Below are positions 55,877 through 64,000 of a DNA stretch of 64,000 bases, one piece after another; within the stretch, counting starts at the first letter, position 1, and each line of letters starts with the position of its first letter. The position numbers and the translations under genes are program-made. The stretch comes from Adiantum capillus-veneris. Taxonomy: Eukaryota > Streptophyta > Polypodiopsida > Polypodiales > Pteridaceae. The stretch lies in the NCBI GenBank assembly GCA_014529385.2, contig CM043948.1:21453951-21517950 (forward strand). The letters are read 5' to 3'. The notes under the pieces are model-generated. The model worked only from the letters and a program-made list of their open reading frames with translations. It did not search any database and was not told the DNA's origin.

Positions 55877-57326
55877 TGAGGGCTACTTTTCAAATTTTGG
55901 ACCACCTCTCTCTTGGTATACACTTGATGTCAAGGCTTCAAGGCTTCATGGAGGAGGAGGGACCTGATGCATTAAAATCACAAGAAGTCTATGTAGCTAT
56001 TTTGTACATAGCTATGGTTTTGACACATTTGGATCTCAAGAATAAGGAGAGGTAGAAGAAAACCCTATGAACATGAAAAAATTCATTAGATGCCGATTCT
56101 ACTTGACGGTCACTACCTGACGATCACCAGAGGTGAAGAATAAGAGTCAATAGTGAAAGGGGGATGAGAATCTTATGCATTATAGAGTTGGAGTCAACAA
56201 AATACTATCAGATTCAAGCATAATTGACTTGTGGACACAAGAATTTTTCGTGGAGTCAAGAGGGGACCACATGGAAGACTTTTGGAAGGAAAAGACGGAC
56301 ACATATTCTTGTGGGACTTTTCTCTATTTTTTTTAATTCCAAATTGGAAAAGTTTTCAACAAAAACATTGTAGGCGTTGAGCTGATCTTTTTGCCCCAAA
56401 TTTTTTTATAATTTTGGAAGCTACGGTTTGGGAGATATGTCCAAAATGGTGGAGCCTATCTGTTCACATGGGAAGAAGTTATGGTTATCCAAATCCTTCT
56501 CTCCATTATTGCTTGATTTTCTCTTATTTTACCAAGATTTTCTCAAATATTATAAGGAAGCTCTTGGACTCAAGCTATGGAAGGAGGCATGGAGACAAAG
56601 CTCCCCATGATGAGGGCGATTGGGAGGAAATTGGTCAATAATCAGGGCACGCGGAGCTCTCTCATTGGGGGAATGCCTCTAACTGAGATTACTTTGTGTA
56701 ACTCCTTTTGCTCATAATCTCTTCCCTAATCACTCTCTTGGCCTATAAAAGGAGGTCTTATCTTTTGTACACAAACACACACAATCAAGCTTTGGCACAC
56801 ACACAATGAAGCTCTAGCACTCATGCTCTCATATATACATCCTTATGTATGCACCTCTATGCACACATAGTTCTACTATGGCATAGTATTGTTTTGGTTT
56901 CTTGATGGCAAGGAGATTTGAGTTACCATGCACACATGAATTTGTGAGATGTTGATTATGTGAAATTCCCCTCATGAATATTTGTATTGAGTTTATGAAT
57001 CCTATATTAATGGATCTCTAATGATCTCCTCCTCTCCCTCTCTCTCCTTCTCTCACATGTTCCTTGTGTAATGGTGTTTATGAAGACTATATTAACGAAG
57101 CTACAATGATCTTTTCCTCTCCCTCTCTCTTCTTCTCTCAGATCTTCCTTTTGCTATGTGCCAAACCCCTACCATGCGTCCTAGCCGCATTACAAGCTAG
57201 GTGGTGCCCCTATTATGTACCTCCCATGATGAGGCTATTGTGCATAGTCTTGGTGTAGAGGCCACCGGGTTTGTTTTGCGCTTCCGACTCTTAGAGACAA
57301 TTTTAGAGTCAAAATTCCATCGTTCA
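55877..57326 (+). repeat. 3' LTR of the second Tat-like element
   Basis: Starts near TGAGGGC after a purine-rich AGGGGAGGGCTAA and ends CCATCGTTCA. Blocks match the 38-kb LTR: GGAGATATG-CCAAAATGG, AGCTCTTGGACTCAAGCTAT, a TATA box (CCTATAAAAGG near 56743) and GGTGTAGAGGCC near the end. Limits are inferred by comparison, since no 5' partner is present. Confidence 0.7.
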
Positions 57327-57339
57327 CTTCCCTAACATT

Positions 57340-58030
57340 TTTCCCATATATGATTTGGTCAATCGTCCTCTACTAAGGGGATTCCATCCATCCCTTCCAC
57401 ACTATCTGGAGCTATCAATTCAAATTTGTTAGTTCTTACTAAAGATTCTCTCATCTCTTTAGCATCCTTTGTTTCTACAAGTTTTATTTTTTTTCTCTTT
57501 CAACTGGTTTCCCTATGATTTCCAATTTTTCCGTTTGTGTTTCTAGCATTGGCTGCGTGATTTGCACCAAGTTCTTATAAGCTTCAAGCTTTGTGTCTTC
57601 CTCTTTGGATGTTGGGTAGTTTTTCTATTTTTGTTTCCAATGTTTGATCCACTTTTAGTCCTACTTGGAAGTCTTCAAAGGTGGAATTGATTGGTTCATA
57701 TATTTTGTCTACCAACATGGATCCTCCTAATCTTGGTTTTGATTCTTTAAACTCTGATGAAATTGATTGAGTTTTTTCCTCAACCATTTCTTGAACCTTC
57801 TCTTCAACTTCTCTTCAAATTTTTTTGTCTTTTAAGATCATATCGTCTATGTCCTTTACTCTTGGGGTCTCTGAAAGGCTTTTTGGCTCTATCTGACTCA
57901 CTTGCACTATTTTTATTGTTCTTCTTGGCATGTGACCTAGATTTACTCAAACCAAAACCGTAGGTTCACCATCTGAGGAGCTACTTGGCATGACTTGTAC
58001 TATTTTTATTGTTGTTTTCTCCTTGTTAGC
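57340..58030 (-). pseudogene. unassigned minus-strand coding remnants, coiled-coil style
   Basis: Lys/Glu/Gln-rich pieces, for example FKESKPRLGGSMLVDKIYE and FEDFQVGLKVDQTLETKIEK, in more than one frame. Stop-rich. I do not recognise the family. Confidence 0.25.
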
Positions 58031-58397
58031 AGGATTCAAGGATATTTCGAATGAGTTGAATGTACTCAAACAGCTATTCGAGGTTGGTAGTTAGAGTTGA
58101 TTCAGTTTAGAATCAGACTTCTGTGCACTAGAAGACAAGATAGAGCTTAAATGACATGATACTAGAAAAAATAATCAAAACTAGAATTATGAAAGACACT
58201 GGAAATGATGAGTGGAACTAGGGTTTTGTTATTCAAATGATACAAGAGTACAACTAGAATTAGTACTAAATAAGTGTGTGACTTAATGAGAATATAGAGT
58301 ACATCAGCCAATGGCTCAAGATACAAGTATTGGGATTTGAATTACAACTCAAAGTAAGCTGACAATAAGAGCCAAAGACTCAAAATGAAATAGTGGG

Positions 58398-58412
58398 TTC
58401 TATTTATAGCCA
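58398..58412 (-). promoter_or_regulatory. possible TATA box on the minus strand
   Basis: On the minus strand GGCTATAAATAGAACCC resembles a strong plant TATA box. It would drive transcription leftwards toward 58.0 kb and may belong to an LTR. No start site or LTR ends could be fixed. Confidence 0.35.
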
Positions 58413-58574
58413 TTGTTAGTTATTGTGGTAATTGTCTCTAGACTACTACTTCTAGAAGCCTCTTGTGTAGTCACCCGCCAGCCGCCTCCTAAGGGCTATT
58501 CCCACCTTTTATATTCCTCCTCCCCTTTCTTGAATCTTGGTATAAATACCAAAATTTCCAATAGAACTCTGTTT

Positions 58575-58983
58575 TTACTCATTATTTGTCCATATGACTT
58601 TCTTCCTGTCAGGTGCCTTCTCTTTAGGAGGTCTATGAAGCACTGTGAAGGGTTCAAGAGCACTTAGATTCGTGTTGTCCGTCTCAATCAACCTGAATAT
58701 GGTTGTCTCTAGCCACTCTTTCCATGCTATCTTCTTTTCCACTCCATAGGGTGTTAGTAGATTCCATGTCTTGGTATTGAGATCGTAGAAGGTGCATTTT
58801 CCTCTTGTCATCCTGTGGCCCTGTCCATCTTTTGGTAGTATGATGTAGTGTACATCCTCCCCTGAGGAAATTACTAGTTGCATTTGATGCAAGCCGTAAA
58901 TAAAATCTCACACATTTCTCTGAATTGGGGTTCTGAGCTTGCCTTATTAGCGAATTCTTTTTTTGGGATTTTGGAGGCTTCAA
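58575..58983 (-). CDS. unassigned minus-strand frames
   Basis: Two overlapping frames. The better one (105 codons) reads MHQMQLVISSGEDVHYIILP, then GKCTFYDLNTKTWNLLTPYG and WKEWLETTIFRLIETDN, with protein-like composition. I cannot assign it. It may be part of a decayed retroelement that continues with stops toward 61 kb. Confidence 0.3.
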
Positions 58984-58999
58984 CCCTTAATTGAAGAAG

Positions 59000-61700
59000 C
59001 TAGTTCTCTATCTTAATGACTTAATGAGCCTTCTGATTTGTACTTTCCATTGTCCTAGTAAGATCTGAAACGTTTGCTAGTCTGTAAGGAGCTCATTAAC
59101 CACCATCTTCGTTAGTGCCTCTTGCAATACTTGATTTTTATGCCATTCACTCCATGGAAGCTTCCTCATACCAGACCATGAGCCCATTTGTTATCTAAAT
59201 ATATCATTCTTCATCTGCTAGCTTAGTGTGAGGTGGATATAGTGCTAGAAAGGAGCAAGGTAACTTTGCTTTTTTAGTTGGAATGGCATGGAGAAGTGCT
59301 GGGGAGTCAGGTAAAAACTCCAAGATGTTCATGATCATCTAGTTCTTATGCTGTGTCATCTTTCTAGAAATCCCGAACCACATGAAATAGACATTTCAAA
59401 TGCACTTCTTGCTCGCTGAGATTTATCCTGGTCTTGGGTCCTCGACTGCTAGTCGCATGGTTTTCCAATAAGGTTTTGAACGTTAGATCTAGAATTCTCC
59501 TGGCACTTTGCATCTCTATTAGGATTTCTTTGATCTTTAGACAAATATCTTTCATACATTGATAGGGTTATCTGGTGCCTAATAATAGCTCCACCTATAG
59601 ACTTGAGGTCAGTAGTGGTTGAGTCCTTTATAGCTCGGTTTACTACTTTGTCATCATTGGTCAGTCACCATTTGAGAACTCTTTCCAATAGTTGGACACA
59701 GCTGGGATGTGGGGGTAATTGACACACTGTTTGATCATGGTAATTGGTAGATTTCCAATCCTAAATCATTCATCTATCTCACACATATAGCATCTAAAAC
59801 CTCTCTAGATCCAAATAAATTGAATCATCATCTTAGTACTTCTTGATCTAGAGGTGCTTCTACTTCCGTAGGATTTTGTTGAGTGTGAGTAGCTCCATGG
59901 AGCTATTATGGTGAGATTCATAGTCAAGCTCTAGTAGGATGGTCTTACACTTAACATCTTTGCACTGACTATGAATTTCTTGTTTCTCAGTTTGTTGTTG
60001 ATCAGGTGGATTTTCTTGTCGGTTGTCACAACAGGTGGTGGTTGATCCTCAGTAGGCCTAGCTGTAGCATGATTTGGAGGCTAAATCCTAGTGGGTGTTG
60101 ATCCACCTACAGCTGACCTTGTGTTATGTCCATCCTGATCATCATCATCATCATCATTCTTCCAGTTATGCCGGTCCTAGGTCTGATCATCCTCATCATC
60201 ATCATCCTTCTTGTAGTCATCATCCTGGTTCTTTTGATTCTCAAGGTCCTCTATCACTGCCTCATTTGCCTTAGTGTCGTGATGTACATACCAGCCTTCT
60301 CTTAGAGGTCTAACTAAATTGACTCTATGAAATTTTCTAGATCAATGAGGTTTAAGGTTAGATCTCCCTTCTTGTCCACTATTTGTACCAGAAATCGATA
60401 AATATATTTACCCACAATCATGTTCTTTATGATGTGATGTTTTCGGTATAGCTTATAGTAGTCTTGTCTTCTCGCTTCCAACAATGTTTGGAAGCAGTCA
60501 GCATCTCATTGAGCCTCTTCTTTCACCTCCTGCATGACTCTATTTTCCTCGTTGAATTTCTCTATCTTCTTTGGAGGCCATTTATTTCTCTTTTTTCTTG
60601 TTGTTGTTAGAGATGTAATGCTAACATTTATTGTGTCCATCCATAGTTCTCCTTCTTAAGCTTTTCCAATGCAGCATTGGTTTTTTGAAGCTCGCCTTTT
60701 AACTTATCTTCTTCTGAGCTGGAAATGGATGCCTACACTTCCATCATCTGGCCTATGGAGTTGACAGTTGTGTTCCATCGAGATTGTATTGCTGCAACAC
60801 ATCCTTGTGTGATGACATCTAGATTGGTCTGATATGTCTCATAAACAATCATTGGAAAGGAATAAGGTAATGCATACTAATTTGGTTTTTTGATTACTAA
60901 TCTCCGTTTAAGTGGTTGTTTTTGAAGTCGTTGAAGCCTATCCAGTTTCACAATGGGTAACTAGTTGGAATCAGGGGCTGAGTCGCTTCTCGATGTGTGA
61001 TGCCTCTCCCTCTCTAGTGTGGCACTGGTTTGTGCTTGTTCTATACTGGCAGTTTTTCACTCCGTCTACTTCCCTTGTTGCTACTGCTGCCGAGTGGCTT
61101 TGCTTCACGTTGTGTTAGCTAGCAGTTTTTCAGTGCTCCCTTGCATTTGTGTTCTGGTTTTGAAACCTTTCAGAAGGTCCATTGTCTTTCTCTTTTTACT
61201 TGATGACCCAGTCTCTGTTTGGGTTGATGGTCATTTTTCTCTAGTTTACACTTTCTCTTTCCATTTTCCTTTAGATTTCTTTGTTGTAGTGTCTATTTTT
61301 TCTCCAGTCTTGTTAGCCTCCTCAATGACAATTTTTTCAGATGATGTGATTGTGATTTGTAGTGTCCTCTCCTTTGTCACCTTATCCCATATTGAATGAA
61401 CATTTTCATGTACTGGAGCCATATCTACCCAATATAGAAATTGCCAGACGTATCAGGCTTTAAACAAATTTTTGGATTTAGCATTAGCAATTGCTGCACT
61501 ATGCTGGTATACAAGAACTGGCTTATTTTGATATTGGCTTCTGGTTCTAAACCTTAGCCAGTAACATGGAAAACAATGTTTTGAACAGATAAGCTAGGTT
61601 ATTCTCTAGACTGATGGTGTTAGCAAGGAATCTATATGTTGCAGTGTATTCCTGTGCTACTACTATAATGTCTTGAGCACCATCCTTCCTCTTCTTTCTA
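59000..61700. other. degenerate region, mostly unassigned
   Basis: Minus-strand pieces such as KIEKFNEENRVMQEVKEEAQ (near 60550) suggest old coding DNA, broken throughout. A trinucleotide run of ATC occurs near 60139-60157 and again near 60190-60230. A plus-strand frame at 61019-61399 is rich in Phe/Val/Ser and looks like chance. Confidence 0.3.
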
Positions 61701-61739
61701 GCCTAATCATCTTCTTTCAAAAATATGTTGACCTCATCA

Positions 61740-62081
61740 ACTATGGCTCGTGTGCATTTTGGTGCATGGCATGCTGATGTGGCACTTACGAGCTTTGTTC
61801 ACACGATTGCCTCAAATCATTTTTGAGGGCCTAGTTTTCAACGAGGGCAATGATGGCATCGTCGATACCCCTTGGGGTGCCTCACTTGAGATGTGGATCA
61901 CATGGAGTGGATCTCAAGGAAAAGCAAGGGCTCCCACAAGGGGTCCTGCATGTAGTGGATTGGTGATCAATCAAAAGGTGATAAATAGCATGGCTTCACA
62001 TGCAAGGCGAGCCAAAAATACCAAGTTCAACCAAATATAGAAGGCTATGTCCACACGCCTAAGGGGGGCAAATTTTTTGCA
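61740..62081 (+). repeat. probable end of a 5' LTR of a further element
   Basis: Ends TTTTTTGCA at 62081 directly before a PBS-like site. The left limit is not found. A 96-codon frame at 61750-62040 is in the LTR and is not supported as a gene. Confidence 0.4.
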
Positions 62082-62083
62082 TT

Positions 62084-62101
62084 TGGGGGCTCGTCTGGGA
62101 G
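62084..62101 (+). other. putative primer binding site, tRNA-Pro-like
   Basis: TGGGGGCTCGTCTGGGAG follows the LTR end after two bases. It pairs with a tRNA ending in CCCAGACGAGCCCCCA and resembles the tRNA-Pro site of mammalian gammaretroviruses. I could not match it to a plant tRNA from memory. Confidence 0.5.
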
Positions 62102-62799
62102 AGAAGAGAGATCAATTGAGGAGCTCTTGGAGAGGAGTTTTGGAGCAACGAAGGTACCAACAACAAAGGGATTTTGATGTCGCTCTCGACAAGGGGAGTT
62201 GCACGGAGGCAAATCCATTGATGTCTAGGGTTAGTTTTGCACTCTTCATGTTTGTGTCGACGAAGTCGATGCTAGCAGGTTTTCATGGTGTTATAGAAGG
62301 TGTTTTTGTTGGAATTGAATAAAACCATATCATAACTTGTTTTCATATCTTTCCCCCTTTCCCCCTTCTTCTCTTTGCTCCGTTTCAATTATTTGGTGCC
62401 AATGTTTGAGATGTGTGTGCCTCCCGAGGCCTATATGTGTGTGAGAGAGAAAGAGAGAACGATGTGTCTTGTGGCACAGTTGTAAGTAGGCAAAATTTGG
62501 TGTGGTGTGCTGTCAGTTATGTGAGTTTTGAAGGTGAACTCTAGTGGATTGCAGTGTAGTGATTATCTTGGGCTATAGAGAGGCATATGTGTTGTGTTAT
62601 GGGTGTCTTCCCCTTTCCCGCTATCCATCTTTTGGTGCCCCATGGAGGAGTACAATGAAGCTCCAATTTGAAATTGAAAGTGGTTTTTGAAGCTGACAGA
62701 TGGTTGGTGGATGGTCGAAGGATATTTGGTGGTCTGATTTGAAGATACCAGAGATGGTGGAGCTGAACTTTGGCCCCATATTTAAAGGCATTGAAGACT

Positions 62800-63246
62800 C
62801 AAAGATTGGTTGGCAGATTTTGAATTATGGATAGTATTGATGCATATGTTAACAGATGCGGAAAAGATGCAGACAACACCTCTATTGATGTTTGGATGTA
62901 CAAAGATATTATTTGATGATTTAAAACTTGATGATCAAGTTTTGTGGCAAGAGTTGCAGGATCATTATTAAAAGCGGTTTCAAAAGGTCATTACTCTGAC
63001 GGAGGCTAGTGCAAAGTTGAAGGCGGTACACCAAGATGTAAGTTAAAAGAATTCCTCTTTCTTTGAGCAGTTTGAAGCATGTTGGAAGAAGTTAGAGGTT
63101 TCTACTGGGGTGAAAGGCAACCAATACCTCAAGTTGTCAAAGCTGTTAAAATGCTTGCATCCAAATATCAAAGAAAAAGTGGAATACGATGCGGATAAGT
63201 ATGATGATATGGTCTATTTGGCTAAGATGAAGAGCATAAAGGTCAA
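62800..63246 (+). pseudogene. Gag-like segment, frame-broken
   Basis: The reading gives FDDLKLDDQVLWQELQDHY, then ASAKLKAVHQDV, FFEQFEACWKKLEVSTGVKG and CLHPNIKEKVEYDADKYDDM. The pattern (short helices, W-x-x-L and F-x-x-F spacing) fits a gypsy capsid domain. There are TAA stops and a final frame change into the frame opening at 63247. Confidence 0.5.
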
Positions 63247-64000
63247 ATGAAATCTAGAGTTGGGCTTGCTAAATTCGTGGATTGTATGCCTATTGGAGTG
63301 ATAGCAGAGTGTTATATGGTTCAACCAAAGGTAGTGCCAGTTGTTCAAAGTGTAAAATATGTTGAGGTAAGGCCAATGGTCAATTATGCTCCTTGGAGGT
63401 TTCCAGTTTGTATTGTGCTAGTGGTGAACAAGCTTGTTAATGAGTATAAGACCCTTGTCAAAGGGATCCAATGTGCTAAAGAGGTAGCTGATGTCAAGTC
63501 TCAAGAGAAGCTTGAGGAGGTAAACCCTGTTCTTGTGAAAAATTTGTATGAAAAGGTAGAAGAGTCCGATCAAGTTGCAGATGCTGAGTTCTTGGAAGGG
63601 GATGGAAAAAATGTGAACAGCCTAGATGAAGGTCAAGCCTTTGTGGAGCAACAAGCGAATGAGGATGTAGATACAGAATTGGCATGTGGTGCTAATAGTG
63701 ATGAAGATACGATCTCGAGCTTCTGGGAGATAAGGGAGGAAGATAGAGCTTATGAGACCACATCCTATGGTGAGGAGATCAAATTAGATGATCATGTGCT
63801 GGTAAAGGTAAAGCTTCCTTATTACATGTCTAATTGTATGGTGATTGCAAATGTTCAAAAAGATCAAGCTGAATTGCCAAAGCAAATGAAAGAGGATACT
63901 CTGTCAAAGAAAACATGCAATGCTACGTTGGTAACCATGCTAATGGGGGTTTTGGTTGCAAGTGATGTTGTGGTGCAAATGGTTTGGAGCTATGCTATGT
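63247..64000 (+). CDS. long open frame running off the window, Gag-linked
   Basis: From ATG 63247 the frame is open for 251 codons to the window end. It starts MKSRVGLAKFVDCMPIGVIA, which continues the Gag-like segment after a frame change. A strongly acidic, Glu/Asp/Val-rich part follows (QSQEKLEEV-type and NEDVDTELACGANSDEDTIS), then VLVKVKLPYYMSNCMVIANV. No knuckle or protease motif is reached. The open length and acidic composition are unusual next to the stop-rich neighbours, so this may be a younger or still selected element. No stop is seen, so its true end is unknown. Confidence 0.5.
   Translation, partial: MKSRVGLAKFVDCMPIGVIAECYMVQPKVVPVVQSVKYVEVRPMVNYAPWRFPVCIVLVVNKLVNEYKTLVKGIQCAKEVADVKSQEKLEEVNPVLVKNLYEKVEESDQVADAEFLEGDGKNVNSLDEGQAFVEQQANEDVDTELACGANSDEDTISSFWEIREEDRAYETTSYGEEIKLDDHVLVKVKLPYYMSNCMVIANVQKDQAELPKQMKEDTLSKKTCNATLVTMLMGVLVASDVVVQMVWSYAM

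Noticed and set aside
61019-61399. 126-residue Phe/Val-rich membrane protein
   Set aside because: No homology-like motif, skewed composition, in a degenerate region.
62084-62101. A mammalian-type retrovirus in the window
   Set aside because: Only the primer site resembles one; the frames that follow look like a plant LTR element.

Overview
The window looks like intergenic repeat DNA from a land plant, probably one with a large, TE-rich genome. I infer this from several plant-type LTR retrotransposons (a Ty3/gypsy chromovirus, Tat-like Ty3/gypsy elements with a second RNase H, and Ty1/copia pieces), a plant-like initiator-tRNA-Met primer binding site, long (CT)n and (AC)n runs and moderate GC. 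I see no convincing host gene, rRNA, tRNA or CRISPR. The species cannot be told from the sequence.

Layout. 1-5.9 kb: a Ty3-like gag and protease unit without reverse transcriptase, then a possible 3' LTR. 6.8-7.0 kb: a foldback element with 14-bp inverted ends. 7.4-8.0 kb: the 3' end and LTR of another gypsy element. 8.0-16.8 kb: a decayed DNA transposon with a DDE-type transposase on + (HTH-like exon 1, a 1.5-kb intron full of palindromic repeats, later exons broken by a possible solo LTR), a second palindromic array, and a convergent ORF on - that reads as an FCP1/NIF-type HAD phosphatase with a charged tail. 16.95-17.35 kb: GC-rich foldback repeats. 17,355-28,536: a nearly complete chromovirus on the minus strand, with TSD GGGTG and 3-kb LTRs, inserted into the loop of a hairpin.

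28.5-33.3 kb: minus-strand remnants, a pol fragment in which an integrase tail is in frame with a retropepsin-like domain, and a 5'-truncated copia element with a perfect 214-bp tandem duplication. 33.3-38.0 kb: mostly non-coding, with stray satellite monomers. 38,025-47,244: a complete but inactive Tat-like gypsy element with 1.49-kb LTRs. 47.6-51.35 kb: a satellite of about 110-bp monomers, each made of four dyads. 53.5-57.3 kb: a minisatellite, a copia fragment, and the 3' half and LTR of a relative of the 38-47 kb element. 57.3-62 kb: poorly resolved remnants. 62.08-64 kb: the start of a further LTR element with a tRNA-Pro-like PBS and a gag-like frame running off the window.

Nothing here works as a host pathway. 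The genes are transposon genes at different stages of decay, mostly through nonsense codons consistent with C-to-T change. The most novel-looking parts are the 8-17 kb transposon (transposase, palindrome arrays and HAD-like gene) and the multi-dyad satellite.
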